DNA of 59,497 bases. Origin: an uncultured Eubacteriales bacterium. Its GTDB lineage: Bacteria; Bacillota; Clostridia; Oscillospirales; Acutalibacteraceae. The stretch is taken from the NCBI GenBank assembly GCA_900317815.1, contig ONIC01000002.1, positions 1 to 59,497 on the forward strand, read 5' to 3'. Positions 33,178 through 41,546 of this stretch are shown here, piece by piece. How positions within the stretch are numbered: the first letter of the stretch is position 1; the number at the start of each line of letters is the position of its first letter. Below the pieces are notes generated by a model. It made no database searches. It had not been told where the DNA came from and was given only the letters and a program-made list of their open reading frames with translations. The position numbers and the translations under genes were made by a program.

Positions 33178-34647
33178 ATGAAAAGAAAGCTAATAGGGTT
33201 TTGCCTGACACTGGTGATCCTTGCTGTCTCTTTTGCTGCCAATGTCGCAGAGATCCCCGAGAAAAAGCGGATACATCAGCACCTCGAGGCAACGGAGTTT
33301 CCCATTTGCAGTGACCATGGAAACGAGAAATTCTGTACACATCTTCCTCTTGTACAGATCGACACATCAGGTCAGGAAATTCCCGGAAGGGGCTATTGGG
33401 AGAATGGAGAGACGCACTATACCACTTCGTCCGACGGAAGCGACAGGATAGGGGTTCGTATCACGGTGACCGATCATAAGGACAGACGCAACCACACAGA
33501 TGATGAGCCGGAGCTTGAAAGCAGTGCGATAATCCATGTCAGAGGGCATTCATCTCGCCATTTTGATAAAGCCAGCTATAAAATCAAGCTCGTTACATCA
33601 GAGGGGAAAAACAATCTCCAGAGCGTCATGGGAATGCCCGCTCACAGTGACTGGGTACTTCACGGACCGTTTCTGGACAAAACGCTCCTTCGTAATTATC
33701 TTTTTTACAACCTTGCGGGCGAAATGATGGATTATGCTCCCAATGTCCGCTTTTGCGAGGTCATGATAAATGGCAGTTACGAGGGTGTCTATGTAATGAC
33801 AGAGAGCATAGACGCAGGCGAAGACGGAGCAAGACTTCCTCTATCTGTCAGCCGAAAAGACGAGACGTATACAGGTTATCTGCTGCGTCTTGACAGGCGT
33901 GACGCAGAGGATATAAACAATTTTACGGAATATTCACTTCGTATGGACAGCACTCTGGGTGTCAATATCGTTTTCCCCGGTGAACAAAACCTGACCGAAA
34001 CATTAAAAAAGGAGATCACATCTGATTTTTCCGACTTTGAAAAGTCGATATACTCGTATGACTTCGATGATTCTGATCTCGGCTATGAAAAACTGATTGA
34101 TGTTGATTCATTCGTTGATTATTTACTGATAAACGAACTAAGCTGTAACTACGATGCCGGATCTCTTTCAACTTATATTTATAAATTGCCTGATAATAAA
34201 TTCCGTATGTGCGTATGGGACTTCAACAATTCTTGTGACAACTACCAGGAAGCCGCTACATCTGAATATGAGTTTCGTCTAAACGACGGATTGTGGTACT
34301 GGATGCTGTTAAAGGACAAGTACTTCTCTCAGAGGATCGTTGACAGATATTATGAACTGAGAAAAAGCTATTTTTCCGACGAATATCTTGACAGCTATAT
34401 TGATGATGTAATAGCCTATCTTGGAGATGCCGTTGATAGAAATTACGAACGCTGGGGGTATTCTTTCGAAAGTAATTCAGGCCTATTGATACCTTCGAGC
34501 CGGAATCTCCACAGTTACGAAGAATCGGTGGAACAGCTCAGGGAATTTCTTCACAAACGAACATCTTTCATGGATCGTAACATAGGAAGTCTTAATCAGT
34601 ACAGCGCACAGTCAAAGATAAAAAAATATGTAGAAAACGCAAATTAG
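33178..34647 (+). CDS. CotH kinase family protein
   Basis: This 489-residue protein has an N-terminal membrane anchor (residues 5-23) and an exported CotH domain. Recognisable blocks are IIHVRGHSSRHFDKASYKIKL, DWVLHGPFLDKTLLRNYLFYNL, VRFCEVMINGSYEGVYVMTESI and MCVWDFNNSCDNY, whose WDFN/D block holds the metal and catalytic acid. CotH is an atypical secreted protein kinase first found in the Bacillus spore coat. Operons with VTC and DUF4956 are frequent. Here it may modify a secreted or anchored component of the polysaccharide machine. It starts 12 bp after the DUF4956 stop behind GGGTGGG. Confidence 0.9.
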   Translation: MKRKLIGFCLTLVILAVSFAANVAEIPEKKRIHQHLEATEFPICSDHGNEKFCTHLPLVQIDTSGQEIPGRGYWENGETHYTTSSDGSDRIGVRITVTDHKDRRNHTDDEPELESSAIIHVRGHSSRHFDKASYKIKLVTSEGKNNLQSVMGMPAHSDWVLHGPFLDKTLLRNYLFYNLAGEMMDYAPNVRFCEVMINGSYEGVYVMTESIDAGEDGARLPLSVSRKDETYTGYLLRLDRRDAEDINNFTEYSLRMDSTLGVNIVFPGEQNLTETLKKEITSDFSDFEKSIYSYDFDDSDLGYEKLIDVDSFVDYLLINELSCNYDAGSLSTYIYKLPDNKFRMCVWDFNNSCDNYQEAATSEYEFRLNDGLWYWMLLKDKYFSQRIVDRYYELRKSYFSDEYLDSYIDDVIAYLGDAVDRNYERWGYSFESNSGLLIPSSRNLHSYEESVEQLREFLHKRTSFMDRNIGSLNQYSAQSKIKKYVENAN

Positions 34648-34663
34648 GGAGCATTATCAAGCT

Positions 34664-36853
34664 ATGAAAAAGTTTATTATAGCCGTATGCATAATAGTTC
34701 TGCTTGTAATATTTGCCGATGCCGCATACTTCCGGCTTGGCTGGTACATAGACCTGAAGCCCTCAGCTCCCGTAACGTCTTTTGTCAAGACCGATGGAAA
34801 AAAGATTTTGATGAAAAAAGACGGAAGTTATGAGGAATTTGAGATAAAAGGGATCAATCTCGGATCTTCTATCCCCGGAGAATGGTCTACAGATTATGCG
34901 ATAGATCACGACACTTATCTTCGCTGGTTTGGTCAGATCAAGGAGCTTGGTGTAAATACTATCAGAATCCATACCCTTATGGATGACGATTTTTATAATG
35001 CGCTTTATGATTACAACAAGGATAATGAAGATCCTGTCTGGATCTTACAGGGCGTGTGGGTCAATGATTATATGCAGAATTCTCATCGAGACGCTTACGA
35101 CAAGGATATTTGCGATACGTTTCTGACTGACTGCCGTACCATGCTTGATGCAATACATGGCAACAAGAAGCTTTCACTCGGGCGTAACGCATCATCGGGT
35201 TCCGGAAATTATCTGAAAGATGTTTCACCTTGGGTAATAGGATATATTCTCGGCGTTGAGTGGGAAAACGTTACTGTAGCATACACCGACAACAAGTATA
35301 TTGAAAACAAGGAATACAACAGTTACACAGGAGACTATATGTACACGTCCGGGAACGCAACTCCCTTTGAAGCTATGCTTGCCATGGCAGGGGATAAGCT
35401 GATCGAATATGAATCGAACCGGTATAAGACTCAAAAGCTGATCGCATTTACAAATTATCCTGCGACCGACCCATTTGATTACCCTTCAGAAGTTAGCGAT
35501 TACTTTATGAAGTGCGCAAAGATCGATGTTGAGCACATCAAAAACACCGATAAATTTATAACAGGACAATTTGCGTCATATCACGTAAACCCTTACTACC
35601 CCGATTACCTTAAATACATTGAGGATTGGTCAGAGTTTTACGATGGTGAAAAAGAACTGTACCTGACATCGGATGGGACTGTCAATACATACAGAGCTTA
35701 TCTTTCTTTTCTCAACAAACACCATTCTATGCCCGTCGTTATTACTGAGTTTGGTTTTTCTACGGGCAGAGGAATCGAGCATATAGATACTAACACCCAC
35801 AGAGATCAGGGAAATATGTCTGAGCAGGAGCAGGGTGAGGCTATTATAAGCTGTATCGAGGATATAAAAGCTGCGGGCTGTTCGGGCTGCTGTGTTTTTT
35901 CCTGGCAGGACGAATGGTCACGAAGAACACCTAACACAATGTATACAGTCAATCTGAAAAGGAATCCTTACTGGTCAGATTATCAGACGAACGGCCAATA
36001 TTTCGGACTTCTTACATTTGACCCCGGAGAAGAAACATCAATTTGCTATGTTGACGGCGATATTTCCGAATGGAAAGAAAGCGACATCGTATGTTCGGAT
36101 GACAGTGGATCTCTTTCAGTAAAATATGATGAAAAGTTCATATATATATTGATACAAAAAGATAAATCCGATCTGTCCGATCAGAAGCTCTTTGTACCGA
36201 TAGATGTGACCCCGAAAAGCGGAACAAGCTATAGTGACGAATACGGGCTGCTTTTTGACAGTGCGGCTGACTTTCTGCTTATTATTGATGGAAAAGACAA
36301 CAGCAGACTTAAAGTACAGAAACGATACGAAGCACTTCGTTCAACGTATGCCCGGGAAGTGTACGGATTTGACGCATATTTAAGCGGTCATATTCCTGAA
36401 AAAGACGATCCCGGTTTCGTTCCTATAGATATGATTGTTAATGAGAATGTCTTTACAGTAAACCCTGAAGAAAAGATACCTGCCGAAGTGTACGAGACAG
36501 GAAAGCTGACATATGGCAATGCATATCCGTTAAGTGAAGATTTCAACTCCCTTGCTGATTTTATAATTAACGAAGACAGCGTTGAAATCAGGCTTCCGTG
36601 GCAGCTTCTCAATTTTGCCGATCCATCCTGCATGAGTATCCACGATGATTACTATGAAGAACCTAATTACGGCATTGAGTACATAAACATAGACAGTATA
36701 AAGATCGGAGTGTCAGACGGAAAGAACAAAAAACGCATTATGATGTTGCCTGTCTCTCTTGAAGGCTGGGGCGACGAGATATCATATCACGAACGTCTGA
36801 GAAGTTCGTACTATATCCTGCAGCAGTACTGGAATCCGTCTTACAGTAAGTAA
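34664..36853 (+). CDS. Membrane-anchored TIM-barrel glycoside-hydrolase-like protein
   Basis: This 729-residue protein has an N-terminal anchor (residues 3-22) and a (beta/alpha)8 domain of the GH2/GH5 type. The domain starts at IKGINLGSSIPGEW and includes GVNTIRIHTLMDDDFYNAL. Candidate acids are Glu in GYILGVEWEN (about residue 197) and Glu in PVVITEFGFSTGRG (about residue 361), spaced as acid/base and nucleophile. The C-terminal part (from about residue 460, CYVDGDISEWKESDIV) resembles a CBM9/DOMON-like sugar-binding domain. A glycosidase bound at the membrane next to a processive synthase may trim or release the polymer, like BcsZ in cellulose operons; that is inference. It lies 16 bp after the CotH gene. 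Confidence 0.78.
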   Translation: MKKFIIAVCIIVLLVIFADAAYFRLGWYIDLKPSAPVTSFVKTDGKKILMKKDGSYEEFEIKGINLGSSIPGEWSTDYAIDHDTYLRWFGQIKELGVNTIRIHTLMDDDFYNALYDYNKDNEDPVWILQGVWVNDYMQNSHRDAYDKDICDTFLTDCRTMLDAIHGNKKLSLGRNASSGSGNYLKDVSPWVIGYILGVEWENVTVAYTDNKYIENKEYNSYTGDYMYTSGNATPFEAMLAMAGDKLIEYESNRYKTQKLIAFTNYPATDPFDYPSEVSDYFMKCAKIDVEHIKNTDKFITGQFASYHVNPYYPDYLKYIEDWSEFYDGEKELYLTSDGTVNTYRAYLSFLNKHHSMPVVITEFGFSTGRGIEHIDTNTHRDQGNMSEQEQGEAIISCIEDIKAAGCSGCCVFSWQDEWSRRTPNTMYTVNLKRNPYWSDYQTNGQYFGLLTFDPGEETSICYVDGDISEWKESDIVCSDDSGSLSVKYDEKFIYILIQKDKSDLSDQKLFVPIDVTPKSGTSYSDEYGLLFDSAADFLLIIDGKDNSRLKVQKRYEALRSTYAREVYGFDAYLSGHIPEKDDPGFVPIDMIVNENVFTVNPEEKIPAEVYETGKLTYGNAYPLSEDFNSLADFIINEDSVEIRLPWQLLNFADPSCMSIHDDYYEEPNYGIEYINIDSIKIGVSDGKNKKRIMMLPVSLEGWGDEISYHERLRSSYYILQQYWNPSYSK

Positions 36854-36872
36854 TAACATCCTACCAGGGGTG

Positions 36873-37973
36873 ATGAATTTGAAGGTCGAGAATTTAATAT
36901 TTGCCTACCTTGTCGTCTGTGTATCTATGATAGGCTTCAACATATTCTGTATATTCCGCTTTCGCCGAAATGACAGACTGCTGACAAAACGCAGTGGTGA
37001 TTATGTTGAAATAATACGCAGCGAAGCAGAAAAGGAACTCGTAAGTGACGAACATAAAAGATTCTTGATGAAAAAGTTGATCAGAGTTAGCGGTCTTATG
37101 GCTTTTGAACGCTCGCTCGATATCTTGCGTAGGGATAACACCATTTCGCTCGAAAGATATCTAAGCCAGCTTATACCTGTCTTTTCTCAGCTAACACTTG
37201 AATACTGCCGTAAGAACGAATTGCAGGCGGCATATTTTCCGTATCTTATAAGTGAGTACCATCTTTTGAAGGGTGAAGACAATAAAAAAGTAAAACGCGC
37301 CCTTTTTGAACTATTGAAAAGTTCAAGTATATACAGCCGCGAAAATGCGCTCGGAGCATTTTACTCTATCGGCAACAGCACAAATGTGGCTGACGCGCTG
37401 AGAATAATCGACCGCAGCGGATACTATCACCACAAGAAGTTGATTACCGATGGTTTGATGAGCTTTCAGGGCGATAAGACTGAGCTTAACCGCATTCTTT
37501 GGGAACGTCTTTCTGATTATTCGTTAGAGATGCAGACGGCTATACTTGATTATATTCGTTTTTCAACTGGTGATTTTCTCGAGGAAATGATGGAACTGTT
37601 TTCAGAAAAGTATGATAGGGAAATAAACTTCTGCGCTATCAGGTACTTCGGCAAGTACCGATACGAACCTGCGTATGAACATATTATAAAATACGTTGAG
37701 CAGGAAAACAAAGGGCTTTGGGAATACACTGCAATAGCTTGCCTTGCAATCTCCAATTACCCTACGGAACGTTCGATCAATGCACTTAAAGCAAATCTCA
37801 ACAGCCCTATTTGGTATGTTCGTTATAATGCGTCACAGTCGCTTGAAAATATGGGACTTGAATATGTAGATATGATAGATGTCTTCGAAAGTAAGGACCG
37901 TTACGCGGGTGAAATGATGCGTTATCGCTTCGATCAAAAGAAAATCAGAGAAACGGAGGCAGTAAAATCATGA
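36873..37973 (+). CDS. HEAT-repeat membrane-anchored protein
   Basis: This 366-residue protein has one N-terminal membrane helix (about residues 4-25) and a cytoplasmic all-helical domain of HEAT-like repeats. Examples are ALFELLKSSSIYSRENALGAFYSIGN, WEYTAIACLAISNYPTERSINALKANLNSPIWYVRYNASQSLENMG. Such repeats mediate protein contacts. It overlaps the glycosyltransferase gene by four bases (ATGA), which indicates a structural or regulatory partner of the synthase. TTG 36879 is an alternative start with better spacing to AGGGG (36866-36870) than ATG 36873. No enzyme function is seen. Confidence 0.75.
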   Translation: MNLKVENLIFAYLVVCVSMIGFNIFCIFRFRRNDRLLTKRSGDYVEIIRSEAEKELVSDEHKRFLMKKLIRVSGLMAFERSLDILRRDNTISLERYLSQLIPVFSQLTLEYCRKNELQAAYFPYLISEYHLLKGEDNKKVKRALFELLKSSSIYSRENALGAFYSIGNSTNVADALRIIDRSGYYHHKKLITDGLMSFQGDKTELNRILWERLSDYSLEMQTAILDYIRFSTGDFLEEMMELFSEKYDREINFCAIRYFGKYRYEPAYEHIIKYVEQENKGLWEYTAIACLAISNYPTERSINALKANLNSPIWYVRYNASQSLENMGLEYVDMIDVFESKDRYAGEMMRYRFDQKKIRETEAVKS

Positions 37974-39401
37974 ATTCAGCTTTATTCAATGATAACGTAT
38001 TTGAATTCATCAAGGTATTTCTCGTTTGGGTCGAAATATTCTTCGTTGCGTACCTTGTAGGCTACTCCACGTTTCTGTTTCTTGCAGTAGTAACAGGGTC
38101 AACGTCACTATATAAAAATAGACAGCGGGAAGCCTTAAAAAAATGTATTTCAAAAGGATCATTATATACCGATAAGCATCATCGTACCTGCATACAATGA
38201 GGAAGTTACCGTTGTTGAAACGGTACGCTCACTCCTCGCTCTCGAGTATACACTTTACGAGATCATTGTAGTCGATGACGGCTCAAAGGATACAACATCG
38301 CAGAAGCTTATCGAGGCATTTGATATGAAGCCTATACGCCGTCCGATACAGCGTCAGATCAAGTGCCGACCTGTAGAGTTCATATATGAGGCGAAAGCCG
38401 ACAATGTATCACTGACGCTTATCCGAAAAAAGAACGGAGGAAAGGCTGATTCACTGAATATGGGCATAAATGCCTGTGTTTATCCTTACTTTATATGTAT
38501 GGATGCCGATTCCGTATTGCAGTACGACTCACTCAGCAAGATCGTAAAGCCTGTTCTTGAAGATGAAAATGTAATAGCAGTGGGAGGAGCAATTCGTCCT
38601 TCAAACAGTGTTGAATTAAACCGCGGCAGAGTTATTCATTACAAGCTGCCCGAGAATATAATCGCCTGTATGCAAGTGCTTGAATATGATCGGTCATTCC
38701 TTGCATCACGAATTCTCTTTGATAAGTTCAACGGCTCTCTTATTATATCGGGTGCGTTTGGTCTATTTAAAAAAGAAGCGGTAATAGCTGCGGGAGGCTA
38801 CGATCCCACAACGATGGGTGAAGATATGGAGCTTGTCGTCAAGCTGCACGATTATTACATTTCAAATGACCTGCCGTACCATATTCGTTACGCTACCGAT
38901 GCAATCTGCTGGTCACAGGTTCCCGAACGACTGCGCGATCTGTGCAGACAGCGAAAGCGTTGGCATCTCGGATTGTTTCAATCCATGTGGAAACACAGGG
39001 TCATGCTCGCAAATCCGAAATTTGGTCTTGTAAGCTTTGTCTCATACTTCTACTTTTTGATTTATGAGCTGCTTTCACCATTTATAGAGGTATTTGGAGT
39101 CGTCACAACACTGATCGCCATTGCGGTAGATCTCATAAACGTACCCTTTATGCTTCTCTTCTTCTTGATCTATGCTGTTTTCGGTGCGATACTTAGCCTT
39201 ACAGCATTTTTCGCAAGGATACAAACCATAGACCTTGAGGTTTCTTTCAAAGATGCATTAAAAGCTATGTCGCTGTGCGCATTTGAAATCTCTGTTCTTC
39301 GATTCATTATGGTTTGTGTGAGAGCGACCGCCTTCTTCGGGTATAAAAAGAAAAAGCTGCGCTGGGGAAGTATTGAACGTAAAAAAATCAATTTACAGTA
39401 G
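37970..39401 (+). CDS. Processive family 2 glycosyltransferase, frameshifted at a poly-A tract
   Basis: Two frames make one gene: 37970-38200 encodes the first membrane helices, and the rest, from IPISIIVPAYNEE at about 38168, is in another frame. Deleting one A from the run of seven at 38137-38143 restores a 476-residue protein (LKN-VFQKDHYIPISIIVPAYNEE). Catalytic motifs are IVVDDGSKD, CMDADSVLQ (DxD), GEDMEL and RQRKRWHLG (QxxRW), typical of membrane processive synthases such as PgaC, HasA and BcsA. Three or four membrane helices follow. It overlaps the HEAT gene by four bases. It is the probable synthase of the operon. As in the DUF218 gene, the break may be a sequencing error, a true null or slippage switching. 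Confidence 0.82.
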
Positions 39402-39410
39402 GGACTGCAT

Positions 39411-41300
39411 ATGAAAAAAATGATTTTTGCGCTGTTGGCAGCGGCTGTTATTATTGTAACCTGGACTTTTTGTGCGTATGCACAAGTATTTACGACGACA
39501 GAAGCTACAAACGGAGATTGTATATATATAGCAGGCAATCCCGATATGTATCCTATCGAATACTATGATCCGAAGGATAAGCTCTATAAGGGAATACTAC
39601 CCGATCTGTTCGAGCAGATCTCAAAGAGGGGCGGTATCAATTTTTCTTACGTAAATGCAAGTTCTTCAAATATTCAGGACAGATTAGCTAAAAACAATCA
39701 GGTCGAGATCGTATCGGCGCACGTCAGAGGCGAGGTAGACTTTTTGTCAGATGAGGTGCATATAGTCACACTTGAGAATGAAGGAAAACAGATAGATATC
39801 TGTATCGGCTTCACCTCCATAGCCTCTGATCAGCTAAAGGATACCGTGATCAGTAGTATCGATTCTCTATCGGGAGAAGGAATGACTCGGCTTGCAATTG
39901 AAAATGCATCGACGGTCCATACATCAGATTTTTCGTTCTGGATGCTTTTCATGACTATAGAATTATCAATTCTGATATTTCTGCTTTTCCTCAGTATCCT
40001 CAAGAGACACAATACACAACGACAGGCACTGGAATATGAGCTTGCAGATACTATGACAGGCATAGGAAACAGCAGCTATTTTGAATACAGATATCAGAAC
40101 TTTATCTCGCCCGCATCGGGGACTCTGTACTATATTGCTTACATTGGTGTGGATATTAAACATATAGTGCAGTACTACGATGCTGCACTTTCCGATGAAT
40201 TACAGATAGCAGCCGCTGGCGAGATATCCGAAGAAGCAACCGAGAGAGATTTCTGCGCAAGAGTATCCGACGGACGTTTTGCTCTGGCTTTTGAAGCTCC
40301 GACAATAGAGTTTGCAAAAGAGAAGCTTGAGAAGCTGTTGTTAAGACTCAATGGTCTAAACAGCGAAATCTCTGTCAGATTTCAAGCAGGGCTGTATCAT
40401 CTCGAATCTTCCGGCATATCCTGTAAGCAAGCGTTATTCAATGCGCGTCAGGGTTATTACAGCGCACGAGAAAGCAATGAACTTTATGTAACGAGTGACC
40501 GTGAACTACTCAAGCATGAAGAGTACGTACTTGGCTTAAAGAAAAAACTCTGGCGGGCGATAGAAAACAAAGAGTTCCGCCTGTATACACAGTATATATT
40601 TACAGGCGACGGAAAAAAAGCCTGCGGTGCAGAAGCTCTTTCACGTTGGGAAAATCCCGAAGAGGGAACTGTCTTCCCGAAGGATTATATAGAAATGCTT
40701 CGTACTGCGGGGATGATCGAGGATCTTGATTTTTATATTCTTGAAGAATGCTGTATTACTCTATCAAAATGGAGAGAAGATGAAAAAAGAAATCTGTGGC
40801 TGTCTTGTAATATGACTGAACAAACTCTTGCCAAAGATAATTTTTCAGATAGGTTTAATTCCATTATAAACAAGTATGATTTTAACAGAAACAATCTGGT
40901 GCTTGAAATAACAGAAGACGCTTTCACTAATAACGATGAACAGGTGATCGGAAATATAGAGTTCTGTAAAAAAGCAGGCTGCCGAATAGCACTCGATGAT
41001 TTCGGGCTTGGCTGTTCCTCCTTTAAGGATCTTGTTTACTATCCTATCGACATAATCAAGATAGACAAGCAGATCGTTGAGAAATCAAAGACAGAGAGAG
41101 GAAATCATCTGCTCGTAGGTATAATCTGCCTTGCACATTTCCTTAATATAAAGGCACTATGCGAAGGGGTAGAGGATGAGAATGAGCTTAATAATTCCAT
41201 AAAAGCAGAATGTGATTACATTCAAGGCTTCCTTCTTGCAAGAACGATCCCTGTGGATGAAGCATCCTCGGACAGAGATATAACATTTCTACAGCAATAG
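39411..41300 (+). CDS. EAL-domain c-di-GMP phosphodiesterase with extracellular sensor domain
   Basis: This 629-residue protein starts with a signal/anchor (residues 3-24) and an extracytoplasmic SBP_bac_3-like domain (about 36-150, IYIAGNPDMYPIEYYDPKDKLYKGILPDLFEQI). A membrane helix (about 165-188) and a GGDEF-like domain (about 200-350) follow. In the latter the GGDEF loop is degraded to VSDGRF, so it should not make c-di-GMP. The EAL domain (about 370-625) keeps CGAEALSRWE, LEITEDAF, ALDDFGLGCSS, IKIDKQIV and ALCEGVED, so it should be an active phosphodiesterase. It is the last gene of the operon, 9 bp after the glycosyltransferase. It probably links an extracellular ligand to c-di-GMP control of the polymer. 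Confidence 0.9.
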   Translation: MKKMIFALLAAAVIIVTWTFCAYAQVFTTTEATNGDCIYIAGNPDMYPIEYYDPKDKLYKGILPDLFEQISKRGGINFSYVNASSSNIQDRLAKNNQVEIVSAHVRGEVDFLSDEVHIVTLENEGKQIDICIGFTSIASDQLKDTVISSIDSLSGEGMTRLAIENASTVHTSDFSFWMLFMTIELSILIFLLFLSILKRHNTQRQALEYELADTMTGIGNSSYFEYRYQNFISPASGTLYYIAYIGVDIKHIVQYYDAALSDELQIAAAGEISEEATERDFCARVSDGRFALAFEAPTIEFAKEKLEKLLLRLNGLNSEISVRFQAGLYHLESSGISCKQALFNARQGYYSARESNELYVTSDRELLKHEEYVLGLKKKLWRAIENKEFRLYTQYIFTGDGKKACGAEALSRWENPEEGTVFPKDYIEMLRTAGMIEDLDFYILEECCITLSKWREDEKRNLWLSCNMTEQTLAKDNFSDRFNSIINKYDFNRNNLVLEITEDAFTNNDEQVIGNIEFCKKAGCRIALDDFGLGCSSFKDLVYYPIDIIKIDKQIVEKSKTERGNHLLVGIICLAHFLNIKALCEGVEDENELNNSIKAECDYIQGFLLARTIPVDEASSDRDITFLQQ

Positions 41301-41310
41301 AAATTCTAAT

Positions 41311-41342
41311 AACGCAGGTCTGTTATCCTGCGTTTTTATTTT
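41311..41342 (+). terminator. Terminator of the exopolysaccharide operon
   Basis: AACGCAGG (41311-41318) pairs with CCTGCGTT (41327-41334) and is followed by a T-rich tract. It lies 10 bases past the EAL gene. Confidence 0.9.
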
Positions 41343-41447
41343 ATACTATGAATATATTCAAGGTAGAATACGCCAAGCAGTAATATTTATACAAATATAT
41401 AATTGTTTATTTGATACAAAATATTTTTATTTTTTTGATATCAACTG

Positions 41448-41476
41448 TTGAAAACCGCAATAGGATATGTTATAAT
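41448..41476 (+). promoter_or_regulatory. Promoter of the dockerin protein gene
   Basis: TTGAAA (41448-41453) and a perfect TATAAT (41471-41476) have a 17-bp spacer, about 65 bp before the coding start. Confidence 0.88.
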
Positions 41477-41546
41477 GAATGTAACAAATTCGGGGGAATG
41501 ACCTGTTTTTGAAAAAATCACATTACTTCAAGAAGGAGCTGATTGT

